Source of the DNA: Candidatus Omnitrophota bacterium | Lineage (GTDB): Bacteria; Omnitrophota; Gorgyraeia; B26-G9 | Length of the DNA: 29,202 bases | Direction: 5' to 3' | Assembly (NCBI GenBank): GCA_023136735.1 | Contig: JAGLQQ010000033.1 | Coordinates: 1 to 29,202, forward strand | Made by a program: the position numbers and the translations under genes | Shown here: positions 6,546-14,794 of the stretch, piece after piece | Numbering within the stretch: the stretch's first letter is position 1 | Layout: the number at the start of each line of letters is the position of its first letter | Notes under the pieces: model-generated | Databases searched by the model: none | Told to the model about the DNA's origin: nothing | The model's input: the letters and a program-made list of their open reading frames with translations, nothing else

Positions 6546-8117
6546 GTGGTTAGAATTAAAAGAGCTTTAATTAGCGTTTCAGATAAGAGCGGGTTGGAGG
6601 AATTCGCAAGATTTTTGCATAAGTGTGGAGTGGAGATTGTTTCTACGGGAGGGACAGCGAGATTTATCCGGGACTTGGAAATACCGGTAAGGCTTGTGAG
6701 TGAGTTTACTAATAGCGATGAGATGCTTAATGGCCGTGTTAAGACATTGCATCCGAAAATTCATGGAGCGCTGCTTGCTTTGCGTGATAATAAAGAACAT
6801 TGTGCTCAGGTTAAAATATTCTCTATTGAGCTTATCGATATGGTCGTAGTAAATCTTTATCCATTTGAAAAAACAATATTGGATCCTAGTACAACAATTA
6901 ATGAGGCTATAGAAAATATTGATATAGGCGGTCCTTCAATGCTGCGCTCTGCTGCTAAAAATGCCAGGAGTGTTGCCGTTATATGCAATCCGCAGCGTTA
7001 TGGGCAGGTAATGAACGAAATGAAGGAAAATAACTGTGAACTTAAGAAGTCAACTTGCTTTAAACTGGCGGTTGAAGTTTTCGAGAGAACTTATGCATAT
7101 GATCGTAGTATTGCTGGTTATCTCAGAGCGAGTGAAACAGAAGGGATGACTAAGGAAGCTATGGCGCAAAGTATTAATCTTGAATTTGAAAAAGTCCAGG
7201 AATTGCGTTACGGAGAAAATCCGCATCAGCAAGCTGCTTTTTATAAAGAAAAAGGATCCGGGGCGCAAGGAATTGCCGGGGCTCGCCAGCTTCATGGCAA
7301 GGAGTTATCATTTAATAATATTCTGGATCTTGATGCGGCATTAAATATTGTAAAAGATTTCACCATACCGGCTGTAAGCATAATTAAACATAATAATCCT
7401 TGCGGGGTCTCTGTGGGCGAAAATTTATCACTAATATACAAAGATGCTTTAGCCTGTGATTCTCTTTCTGCGTTCGGGAGTATTGTTGGGTTAAATAGGT
7501 TAGTTGATCAAGTGACAGCAGAGGCAATCTTTTCTGCTGATTTTGTCGAATGTATTATCGCACCGGGATATTCACCTCAAGCTCTTGATATACTTAAGAA
7601 GAAAAAAAATCTGCGTATTATGGAAGTGGATGAAATAAGTGAGACTAGTCAGATGAGTGGAGAATTGGATTATAAACGCATAACCCAAGGATTGCTTGTT
7701 GAGGCTAAGGACAATATGAGTGTGTATAATGAAAAAGTAAAAATTGTCACTAGCAAGAAACCAACAAAAGAGCAGATGAACTCGCTTTTGTTTGCGCAGA
7801 CAGTGGCAAAACACGTTAAGTCAAATGCCATTGTTCTAGCTCAGGGTTCAAAGACAGTTGGTATAGGAGCAGGTCAAATGAGTAGAGTTGACAGTGTGAT
7901 AATTGCTATAAGAAAAGCGGATGAGAGAACACGGGGTGCTGTACTAGCAAGTGATGCTTTTTTCCCAAAAGCAGATTCAATTGAAGCTGCGGCAAAGGCC
8001 GGAATAGTTGCTATTATTCAGCCTGGAGGGTCTATAAGGGATGGGGAGGTTATTCAGGCAGCAGAAGAGGCTGGTATCGCAATGGTTATGACTGGGCTTA
8101 GACATTTTAAACATTAA
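6546..8117 (+). CDS. purH: Bifunctional AICAR transformylase / IMP cyclohydrolase
   Basis: PurH performs the last two steps of purine synthesis, formylating AICAR with 10-formyl-THF and closing the ring to IMP. The 523-residue length is typical. The N-terminal MGS-like cyclohydrolase domain shows ALISVSDKSGLEEFA, STGGTARFI and NGRVKTLHPKIHG (about 62-74). The transformylase half shows ELRYGENPHQQAAFY, KHNNPCGVS and DSLSAFGSIVGLNR, and near the end SDAFFPKADSIE and the family's TGLRHFKH C-terminus. SAFGSI replaces the more usual SAFGGI. The start is GTG 6546, supported by AAGGAG about seven bases upstream. The downstream folC supplies folate for the formyl donor, a sensible pairing. Confidence 0.97.
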   Translation: MVRIKRALISVSDKSGLEEFARFLHKCGVEIVSTGGTARFIRDLEIPVRLVSEFTNSDEMLNGRVKTLHPKIHGALLALRDNKEHCAQVKIFSIELIDMVVVNLYPFEKTILDPSTTINEAIENIDIGGPSMLRSAAKNARSVAVICNPQRYGQVMNEMKENNCELKKSTCFKLAVEVFERTYAYDRSIAGYLRASETEGMTKEAMAQSINLEFEKVQELRYGENPHQQAAFYKEKGSGAQGIAGARQLHGKELSFNNILDLDAALNIVKDFTIPAVSIIKHNNPCGVSVGENLSLIYKDALACDSLSAFGSIVGLNRLVDQVTAEAIFSADFVECIIAPGYSPQALDILKKKKNLRIMEVDEISETSQMSGELDYKRITQGLLVEAKDNMSVYNEKVKIVTSKKPTKEQMNSLLFAQTVAKHVKSNAIVLAQGSKTVGIGAGQMSRVDSVIIAIRKADERTRGAVLASDAFFPKADSIEAAAKAGIVAIIQPGGSIRDGEVIQAAEEAGIAMVMTGLRHFKH

Positions 8118-8131
8118 AAAGAGGAATATTT

Positions 8132-9475
8132 ATGAATTACCAGGAAGCAATAAACTACTTAAACTCATTTACGGATTATGAAAAAACCACAGATTATGTG
8201 TATAAAGATATGACACTTGATAGAGTTAAGTCTTTATTAAAGAAGCTGGATAACCCACATAAAAAATTCAGATCAGTGCAAATAGCTGGAACTAAGGGCA
8301 AGGGATCTACCTGTGCGTTTATTTTCTCTGTTTTAAAAGAAGCTGGCTATAAAGTGGGGTTATATACTTCACCGCATCTTATAGATTTTAAAGAGAGGAT
8401 TAAAATAAGCTACGAAGATGATATGGCTGAGTTCCGAGAGAGGCTTATTGATCAAAATGAGGTAAGTGAGCTGGTTGAAGAGATTAAGCCTCATGCGGAT
8501 GAGATCAAGGGGTTAACCTTTTTTGAAGTGTATACGGTATTAGCTTTTCTCTTTTTTGTTCGCCAAAGGATTGAATTAGCTGTTCTTGAGACGGGTATGG
8601 GCGGCAGGCTTGATGCAACTAATGTCGTTGATTCTCTTGTTTGTGCATTCTCGAATATTAGCATGGATCACATTGCTATGCTTGGAGATACTGTTGAAAA
8701 GATAGCAATGGAAAAAACCGGAATTATAAAAGATAACAGCTTAGTTGTGAGCGTAGCGCAGCATCCTCAGGCCTGGCGTGTAATTGAGGCGGTGTGTAAA
8801 GAAAAGAATGTTCGATATTATAGAGTAGGAAAGGATTTTATCTATGATGTCATCGGTCAAAATCTTGATGGAAGTATTTTTGATTTTAAAGGTAATACAG
8901 ATTCATATCAGAACTTGCATATAGGTCTCGTTGGCCCTTTCCAAATACTTAATGCTGCATTAGCGCTGAGCGTAATACAATTATTGAGACAGCATGAAAT
9001 CGTTATTTCCTCGCTTGCGGTTAAAAAAGGGATGGAAAATGCGCATTGGCCGGGAAGAATGCATATTGTCCATCGAAATCCGTTTCTTGTTTTTGACGGC
9101 GCCCAGAATCCTGCTTCAGCGCATGCCTTAAGAGCAGCAGTTAATATGCTGTTTATTCCTAAGAAAGCTATTTTGATTTTCGGTGTTTCTAAAGATAAAG
9201 ATGTCAGGGGAATGATTCCACACATTGCCCGTAGTCAAAATCTTATTATTCTGACAAAATCAAATAATCCAAGAGCAATGGACGTTGATACGCTTGAACA
9301 GAAAATGTTTCAGTTTAAGAGAATAATTAAAAAAACGAAGACAATCCAAGAGGCATTGAACTTGGCTATTGAAAATACGTCGAATAAAGATGATCTTATT
9401 TTGGTTGCAGGCAGTCTATATCTTATTGGAGAGGCTTATATAGCATTAAAGGATCTGAGGATTCCTAAATATTAG
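8132..9475 (+). CDS. folC: Folylpolyglutamate synthase / dihydrofolate synthase
   Basis: FolC joins glutamate to dihydropteroate and lengthens the polyglutamate tail of folates. The 447-residue protein has the Mur-ligase-like P-loop AGTKGKGST (about 52-60), the SPHL motif (80-83), and LETGMGGRLDATNVV in the middle domain. In the C-terminal domain the signature normally written DGAHNP reads DGAQNP (Asp322-Pro327), with Gln325 replacing His. The change is not expected to abolish the fold but is unusual. A ribosome binding site (GAGGAA) precedes the ATG. The gene sits between purH and mnmE, two folate-using enzymes, which supports the assignment. Confidence 0.94.
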   Translation: MNYQEAINYLNSFTDYEKTTDYVYKDMTLDRVKSLLKKLDNPHKKFRSVQIAGTKGKGSTCAFIFSVLKEAGYKVGLYTSPHLIDFKERIKISYEDDMAEFRERLIDQNEVSELVEEIKPHADEIKGLTFFEVYTVLAFLFFVRQRIELAVLETGMGGRLDATNVVDSLVCAFSNISMDHIAMLGDTVEKIAMEKTGIIKDNSLVVSVAQHPQAWRVIEAVCKEKNVRYYRVGKDFIYDVIGQNLDGSIFDFKGNTDSYQNLHIGLVGPFQILNAALALSVIQLLRQHEIVISSLAVKKGMENAHWPGRMHIVHRNPFLVFDGAQNPASAHALRAAVNMLFIPKKAILIFGVSKDKDVRGMIPHIARSQNLIILTKSNNPRAMDVDTLEQKMFQFKRIIKKTKTIQEALNLAIENTSNKDDLILVAGSLYLIGEAYIALKDLRIPKY

Positions 9476-9486
9476 AAGGTTTATAA

Positions 9487-10896
9487 ATGCATATAAATTC
9501 AAATGATACAATCGCGGCTATTTCTACGCCACCTGGAGTCGGAGGCATTGGGATCATTCGACTTAGCGGTAAAAAGGCTTTAAAAATAGGCGATAAAATT
9601 TTTCGTTCAAAAAGCGGCAAGAAGATTTCAAAGGCTCCTGGCTTTACCGTGCATTATGGACATATAGTAGAAAAAAATAATAAATCAAAAAGCATGAAGT
9701 TGAAAGTGCTTGATGAGGCACTTTTTACTGTAATGCGCGCGCCGCGTACATATACCAGAGAAGATGTGCTTGAGATAAATTGTCATGGAGGAATTGTTCC
9801 TTCAAGGCGAGTGCTTGAACTTGTTATAGATAACGGGGCGCGGCTTGCAGCTCCTGGTGAATTTACACAAAGAGCTTTTTTAAATGGACGCATTGATTTA
9901 CTTCAGGCAGAGGCATCGCTAAATATTATTAACGCAAAAACAGAGGCAGCTCTCAAACCCGCTGTTTATCAGCTCGAAGGCAGACTATCGGCTATTATTA
10001 ATAAAATGCGTGATGAACTTATTGAATTTATTGCTCCGCTTGAAGCAGCTATTGATTTTCCAGATGAGTCAATGACTTGCGCTCCAGGGGTAAGATTAAG
10101 TAAAACTTTGCGGAAAATCGCGAAGGCACTTAAAGGATTTATTGAGGGAGCAGATAAGGGCATTATGCTTCAAAATGGGATAAGCATTGTTCTTGCCGGT
10201 GCTGCCAATGTGGGTAAATCAAGTATTATGAATGCATTAGTTGAGTATGAAAGAGTGATTGTTACAAATATATCAGGAACTACCCGAGATGTTGTGCAAG
10301 AACTCATAAATATTAACGGAATTCCTGTAAGGATCGCTGATACTGCGGGGATAATGGACAGCTCCTGCGTTATTACTAAGGAGAGTGTTGCGCGGAGTTT
10401 GGCTTTTTCCCAAAAAGCGGATCTTGTGCTTTTTGTTTTGGACTCAACGCGCGAGATTAATAAAACAGACTTGGATGTGGCTAAGAAATTAAAGAACAAA
10501 AAGGTGGTTATTGTAGTAAATAAAAGTGATTTAAAAAGCAAAATTAATTATTCTGAGATTTTAAAAATATTTCCTGGTGCTTCCAGAGTGAAAATTTCAG
10601 CACTTAGAAAACAGGGAATGGCGCAGCTTGAGCATAAGATAGTCTCACAGTTTTTTAAGGGTGAAATTGTTAAATCAGAAGAATTAACAATTAGTAATTT
10701 ACGTCAGAAAAAATCTCTAGAAGAATGTTATGGATTTATAAATAATGCGATTTTGTTGATTAAAAATAAGGGGTTTGAGGAATGTTTAATCTTTGAGATA
10801 AGACAGGCTTTGAATTCGCTTGGTTCTTTAGTAGGTGAGGATATAAATGAAGATATACTTGATAATATCTTCAATCGTTTTTGTATTGGAAAATAG
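9487..10896 (+). CDS. mnmE: tRNA modification GTPase MnmE
   Basis: MnmE, with MnmG, installs aminomethyl-type groups on U34 of certain tRNAs using a methylene-THF carbon. The 469-residue protein has the N-terminal formyl-THF-binding domain (TIAAISTPPGVGGIGIIRLSG; GEFTQRAFLNGRIDLLQAEA at about 124-143) and a helical domain interrupted by a G domain. The G domain has GAANVGKS (238-245), GTTRD (264-268), DTAGI (285-289) and NKSD (345-348). The C-terminal CIGK motif with its catalytic Cys closes the protein. mnmG is not in the window. The P-loop Ala-Ala before Asn-Val is a small departure from the common RPN(V/A) form. The gene follows folC by 11 bp. Confidence 0.97.
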   Translation: MHINSNDTIAAISTPPGVGGIGIIRLSGKKALKIGDKIFRSKSGKKISKAPGFTVHYGHIVEKNNKSKSMKLKVLDEALFTVMRAPRTYTREDVLEINCHGGIVPSRRVLELVIDNGARLAAPGEFTQRAFLNGRIDLLQAEASLNIINAKTEAALKPAVYQLEGRLSAIINKMRDELIEFIAPLEAAIDFPDESMTCAPGVRLSKTLRKIAKALKGFIEGADKGIMLQNGISIVLAGAANVGKSSIMNALVEYERVIVTNISGTTRDVVQELININGIPVRIADTAGIMDSSCVITKESVARSLAFSQKADLVLFVLDSTREINKTDLDVAKKLKNKKVVIVVNKSDLKSKINYSEILKIFPGASRVKISALRKQGMAQLEHKIVSQFFKGEIVKSEELTISNLRQKKSLEECYGFINNAILLIKNKGFEECLIFEIRQALNSLGSLVGEDINEDILDNIFNRFCIGK

Positions 10897-10910
10897 CAAG
10901 GTAAATCAAG

Positions 10911-11414
10911 ATGAAAAATATTGCTCTTGTAGGGTTTATGGGTACTGGCAAAACAACTATAGCGGTACTTTTGGCAAGTAAGCTGCATGCTTCTTATGTT
11001 GATCTTGACGAGAAAATTGAAGAAAAAGAAGGCATGAGGATTGTGGATATTTTTTCGCATAAAGGTGAAGCTTATTTCCGCAAAGCCGAAAAAGATATTG
11101 TGGCGGAAATTACTTTGCAGGAGGGGAAAATCATTGCTTGTGGAGGTGGAGTTGTTCTGGATGAAGACAATATAAAAAATCTTAAGAAGAACGGAGTTAT
11201 TATCTGTCTTGAAGCTACGCCTGAGGTGATCTTAAAGAGAACAGAAAATTATAAGCATAGACCGCTGCTTAATGTAGATGATCCTAAGTCAAAAATTGAG
11301 GATATGCTAGAAAAACGAAAGTCCTATTACGCAAAAGCAGATTATAGTATAGACACGTCTAAGTTGAGCGCTCAGCAGGTTGCGGATGAGATCTTGAGTT
11401 GGATAGAAGGGTAG
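10911..11414 (+). CDS. aroK: Shikimate kinase
   Basis: This enzyme phosphorylates shikimate at the 3-hydroxyl in the aromatic amino acid pathway. The 167-residue protein has the Walker A loop GFMGTGKT (8-15), the shikimate-binding Asp pair DLD (31-33), Arg57 in YFRKAE, the GGG loop at 78-80, and the lid Arg in HRPLL. All expected active-site residues are present and the length is typical. No other aro gene is adjacent. It lies 14 bp after mnmE and 7 bp before dprA, so it is probably cotranscribed with them. Confidence 0.96.
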   Translation: MKNIALVGFMGTGKTTIAVLLASKLHASYVDLDEKIEEKEGMRIVDIFSHKGEAYFRKAEKDIVAEITLQEGKIIACGGGVVLDEDNIKNLKKNGVIICLEATPEVILKRTENYKHRPLLNVDDPKSKIEDMLEKRKSYYAKADYSIDTSKLSAQQVADEILSWIEG

Positions 11415-11421
11415 GAGCCAA

Positions 11422-12537
11422 ATGAAACATGAGCAAAAGAAATATTATATCGCTCTTAATATGATCTGCGGATTAGGGCAGGTTTTAATTAAAAGATTGT
11501 TTGAACGTTTTAGCAGCGCGAAAGGTGTTTTTGAAGCTTCAATTGCCCTCTTGATTACGGTGCCTGGCGTAAGTGAGCGAATTGCAGGAGATATAAAAAA
11601 CATACTGACAACAGATGTTTTTAATAAAGAAATACAGGATATCAATACTGAGGGGATTCAAGTTTTGTGCCCAGATGATGTTCTCTATCCGGCACTATTA
11701 AAAGAGATATATGATCCTCCCCTAGTACTGTATTTAAAAGGCGATCTTTCGTTATTGAGTAAAATAACGGTCTCTATTGTCGGATGCCGCAGAGCGAGTT
11801 TTAACGGTTTGGGTTTATCTGCTCGCATTGCAGAGGCGCTTTCTATTCGGGGTATTTGTGTTGTTTCGGGCCTTGCTCGGGGGATAGATACTGCTGCGCA
11901 TAAGGGCGCATTAAAGCAATCAGGTGGTACAATCGCGGTGCTGGGCAGTGGACTTAAATGTGTGTATCCGCGGGAAAATAAATATCTATTTGATGAGATA
12001 AGCAGAAAGGGTATTGTGATGTCTGAATTCCCTTTGAACACCACTCCGCATAGTGGTAATTTCCCCAGACGCAATCGAATTATAAGCGGACTTAGCCTTG
12101 GAGTAGTTGTTGTCGAAGCTGCGCAAAGAAGCGGATCATTGATCACGGCAAATCTGGCATTATCACAAAACCGAGAAGTGTTTGCTATGCCGGGTGCGGC
12201 AAATTCCGTGAATGCAAAAGGGACGAATAAGTTGATTAAAGAAGGCGCGAAACTTGTGGAAAACGTTGAGGATATTATTGAAGAGCTCAATGTCAGCGCT
12301 TATATTCAAGACATAGGCCCCAAGACTGATGAAGGTACGGTGGCGTTGCGCTGCGACTTAAAGGCAGAGGCAATGAAGCTGCTTGAGTCCTTAAGCAGTG
12401 AGCCAATGCATATTGATTCTCTTGTAAAAATGAGCTCTTTGAGCGCGTCTTGCGTATATAAAAATTTATTGGATCTTCAGTTAAAGGGAATAATCAGAGA
12501 AGTTGAAGGAAAAAGATTTATAAAAAAGGAGGGATAG
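11422..12537 (+). CDS. dprA: DNA processing protein DprA (Smf)
   Basis: DprA binds incoming single-stranded DNA and loads RecA during natural transformation. It is also widely conserved in bacteria not known to be competent. The 371-residue protein has an N-terminal helix-hairpin-helix-like region (FSSAKGVFEAS...VPGVSERIA). The extended Rossmann DprA domain shows VGCRRASFNGLG, VVSGLARGIDTAAHKGAL, IAVLGSGLKCVYP, SEFPLNT, FPRRNRIISGLS and RSGSLITANLALSQNREV. A winged-helix region follows at the C-terminus (about 310-368). Cys replaces the more common Ser in the first glycine-rich motif. The next gene, a ComFB-like protein, starts three bases after the stop, hinting at a small competence-related unit. 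Confidence 0.96.
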   Translation: MKHEQKKYYIALNMICGLGQVLIKRLFERFSSAKGVFEASIALLITVPGVSERIAGDIKNILTTDVFNKEIQDINTEGIQVLCPDDVLYPALLKEIYDPPLVLYLKGDLSLLSKITVSIVGCRRASFNGLGLSARIAEALSIRGICVVSGLARGIDTAAHKGALKQSGGTIAVLGSGLKCVYPRENKYLFDEISRKGIVMSEFPLNTTPHSGNFPRRNRIISGLSLGVVVVEAAQRSGSLITANLALSQNREVFAMPGAANSVNAKGTNKLIKEGAKLVENVEDIIEELNVSAYIQDIGPKTDEGTVALRCDLKAEAMKLLESLSSEPMHIDSLVKMSSLSASCVYKNLLDLQLKGIIREVEGKRFIKKEG

Positions 12538-12539
12538 TA

Positions 12540-12803
12540 ATGGAACTGAAAAATTATATGGAAGTTGTAGTGAAAGAAGTTGTTGACTTGGAATTGAAAA
12601 AGATTGATGCGAAGTGGGAAAACGATGAAAGGCGTAAACTCGATGTAATGGCGCTTATTCTTAATCGTTTGCCAGCTAGGTATGTAGTAACCGGAAAAGG
12701 CTGGATCATGACTAAGATCAAAGAAACAGAGTCTCAATTTCAGGCAGATATATTAAGAGAAATGATAAGAGCAATGAAAATTGTTGAGGATAATCCGCGC
12801 TAA
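12540..12803 (+). CDS. comFB: Late competence protein ComFB-like small protein
   Basis: This 87-residue protein begins MELKNYMEVVVKEVV and contains LDVMALILNRLPARYVVTGKG, the diagnostic core of ComFB. It contains no cysteine at all, and the pair seen in many ComFB members before the core is replaced by ENDERRK. In Bacillus comFB lies in a late competence operon but its molecular role is unclear; some ComFB-domain proteins in cyanobacteria are reported to bind cyclic dinucleotides. Given the HD-GYP protein in this window, that is an interesting but unproven link. The gene directly follows dprA (GGAGGG-rich end of dprA provides the ribosome binding site). Confidence 0.82.
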   Translation: MELKNYMEVVVKEVVDLELKKIDAKWENDERRKLDVMALILNRLPARYVVTGKGWIMTKIKETESQFQADILREMIRAMKIVEDNPR

Positions 12804-12830
12804 AGATAATCAGGAAAAAGGATTATCTTT
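12802..12830 (+). promoter_or_regulatory. Perfect 10-bp inverted repeat between comFB-like gene and cheR
   Basis: AAAGATAATC (12802-12811) and GATTATCTTT (12821-12830) are exact reverse complements around a nine-base purine loop. The left arm begins in the comFB stop codon and the right arm ends 17 bases before the cheR start. There is no T-run after the stem, so a standard intrinsic terminator is unlikely. It may be an operator, an mRNA processing or stability element, or a weak attenuator. Confidence 0.45.
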
Positions 12831-12847
12831 AAGAAAGAAGAATAATA

Positions 12848-13738
12848 ATGAGTTTTGGTGTTTCTAAAAATTTTATCCAATTTGAAGATTTGAGTTCAGA
12901 AGAACTGCGTGTTTTTAATTTGATATTGCAGAATATCTATCAAAAAAGAGGAATAGATTTTTGTCAATATCGCCCTAAATGTTTGAGGCGGCGGATTGTT
13001 GTCGGAATGCACGATGTTAATGTTACTAGTTTCTGCACTTATTTGGATTTTTTGAATAAAAATCCGCTGCAATACGACAAATTGCTGGATAGAATAACGA
13101 TTAATGTTTTAGAGTTTTTCCGCAATCCTGAGGCATTTAAAGCAATACGCAGGAAAGTCATTCCTTCTATCATTGAGCGTAAGGAGAAAATGGCAAGTTA
13201 TAATATAAGGATATGGAGCTCCGGCTGTGCAACCGGTGAGGAGCCTTATTCACTGGCTATTTTGTTTAAAGAGGCTTTACAAGAGCTTGGACAGAATATT
13301 AAGGTTACTATTCTTGCTACAGATATAGACAAGGAGTCTTTGAGAAAAGCGAATTTAGGTGTATACGGTGAGAAGGCTTTAAAGGAACTTACGACCCGTC
13401 AAATAGCTGCTTATTTTGTTAAAGAAGAGGATAAGTATTGTATTAAGCCACAAATAAAAGTGATGGTTAATTTTATGACTCATAATATGATTAGCGATGA
13501 GCTTCCGGCAGCTATAGATTTAATTCTATGCCGTAATGTTATTATTTATTTCAACAAGGAACTGCAGAATAAAGTTCATGCTAATTTTCATGCTGCCTTT
13601 GTCTCAACGGGATTTCTTGTTGCTGGCAAGACAGAAAGCTTAATGGACGTCAAAGAGGAATTGTTTTCTAAAATAGATTTAGGTAAAAGAATTTTGCAGA
13701 AAAGAATAAAGAGAACCAGTGGTGAGGATAATGTTTAA
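12848..13738 (+). CDS. cheR: CheR-type protein-glutamate methyltransferase
   Basis: CheR methylates glutamates on chemoreceptors using SAM. The 296-residue protein has the N-terminal helical CheR domain (about 17-80, including CLRRRI), the conserved TINVLEFFRNPEAF (84-97), SAM motif I IWSSGCATGEEPYS (122-135), the ribose-binding region ATDID (157-161), and DLILCRNVIIYFNKELQ (224-240). It is full length. No receptor or CheB is adjacent; it stands between a ComFB-like gene and resB, and the other chemotaxis-type gene, cheC, is 10 kb away. It may therefore serve a non-flagellar chemosensory system. The C-terminus overlaps resB. Confidence 0.93.
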   Translation: MSFGVSKNFIQFEDLSSEELRVFNLILQNIYQKRGIDFCQYRPKCLRRRIVVGMHDVNVTSFCTYLDFLNKNPLQYDKLLDRITINVLEFFRNPEAFKAIRRKVIPSIIERKEKMASYNIRIWSSGCATGEEPYSLAILFKEALQELGQNIKVTILATDIDKESLRKANLGVYGEKALKELTTRQIAAYFVKEEDKYCIKPQIKVMVNFMTHNMISDELPAAIDLILCRNVIIYFNKELQNKVHANFHAAFVSTGFLVAGKTESLMDVKEELFSKIDLGKRILQKRIKRTSGEDNV

Positions 13739-14750
13739 AAAAATAGGCTCCCTGAAAATAACTCTATTTCTATTATTTATTCTTGCCGTTAGCTCGATTC
13801 TTGGAACAGTAATTGCGCAGCACCAAACGGATGATTTCTATATGCAAAAATACGGATCAGTGACAGGCCGTATAATTTTGGTTTTTAATGGGGATGATTT
13901 TTTTAATAGCATTTATTATAATATACTACTTTTCTGCTTAAGCTTAAATTTGGTTGTGTGCACTGTTAATAGTTTTAAGTTTGTCCTTTTAAAGGACAGG
14001 CGAAAGTTGGCAATTTTTATTCTGCATTGTGGTGTTTTAGTTGTTTTTGCGGGAGCCCTGAGTAGTAGATTTACAAAGCAAGAGCATCGATATACTTTGT
14101 TGCCGGGAGAAAAAGTTACTTTGCATGATGAGGGAGCAGAAGTTGTTTTTAAGGAATTCAGCATAGAGTATTACCTGCAAAGTCAAATACCAAAAGAGTA
14201 CAGAAGCCGTATCGAGATATTCGAAGGTGGAATTTTTAAATCAGACTATGTTTTGAGGGTAAATCATCCCTTGCGGTATAAAGGGTTTTGTTTCTATCAG
14301 TCTAGTTTTAACGTTCTTGCGGATGTTGAAATCGAAATTTCACATAGGAATAAGATTCTCTGGAAAGGGTTGTGGGAGCATGGAAAACCCCTGGATATAT
14401 CAGGTAAAAATGCTTTAAGGTTTGAGATGACTCAGTTCCTTCCGGATGTGTCTGTCGATGAACAGGGAATCATTAGAGCTCGCTCCTATAATCTGGGCAA
14501 TGCGGCAATGCTTATAAGTGTATATAAGAAAGATGAAATGGTTCATGAACAATGGGTGTTCCCATTAGATGCAGCGATGTCTAAAGAGAATAGGCACCCT
14601 GGGATTTTTGATTTTGAGGTTAAAAAAATTATTCCTGTTTACGCGACTGTAATTCAAGCGATCAAAGATCCAGGATTGGGTTTTGTCATGAGCGGTTTTG
14701 CCCTGCTGTTTAGCGGGTTAATATTGCTATTGTTTAAGAAAAAAGCTTAA
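13731..14750 (+). CDS. resB: ResB-family cytochrome c biogenesis protein (short form)
   Basis: ResB (CcsB/Ccs1) partners with CcsA in System II cytochrome c synthesis, holding apocytochrome for heme attachment outside the membrane. Seen here: GSLKITLFLLFILAVSSILG (residues 6-25), transmembrane segments near 8-28, 60-82, 93-113 and a last one near 314-335, and an extracytoplasmic domain with LLPGEKV and HPLRYKGFCFYQSSF, both characteristic. At 339 residues it is on the short side for the family. ATG 13731 is preferred over GTG 13719 because it gives the usual MFKK start; both overlap the cheR end. The partner ccsA is two genes downstream. Confidence 0.88.
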   Translation: MFKKIGSLKITLFLLFILAVSSILGTVIAQHQTDDFYMQKYGSVTGRIILVFNGDDFFNSIYYNILLFCLSLNLVVCTVNSFKFVLLKDRRKLAIFILHCGVLVVFAGALSSRFTKQEHRYTLLPGEKVTLHDEGAEVVFKEFSIEYYLQSQIPKEYRSRIEIFEGGIFKSDYVLRVNHPLRYKGFCFYQSSFNVLADVEIEISHRNKILWKGLWEHGKPLDISGKNALRFEMTQFLPDVSVDEQGIIRARSYNLGNAAMLISVYKKDEMVHEQWVFPLDAAMSKENRHPGIFDFEVKKIIPVYATVIQAIKDPGLGFVMSGFALLFSGLILLLFKKKA

Positions 14751-14794
14751 TGGTTCAGGGTTAATATGATTATTAATTATATAGGGAGATAAAT

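Noticed and set aside
11685..12290. 201-residue minus-strand open frame opposite dprA
   Set aside because: Low-complexity Ser/Thr/Pro-rich translation with no motif, fully opposite a clear dprA. The other minus-strand frames are similar shadows.
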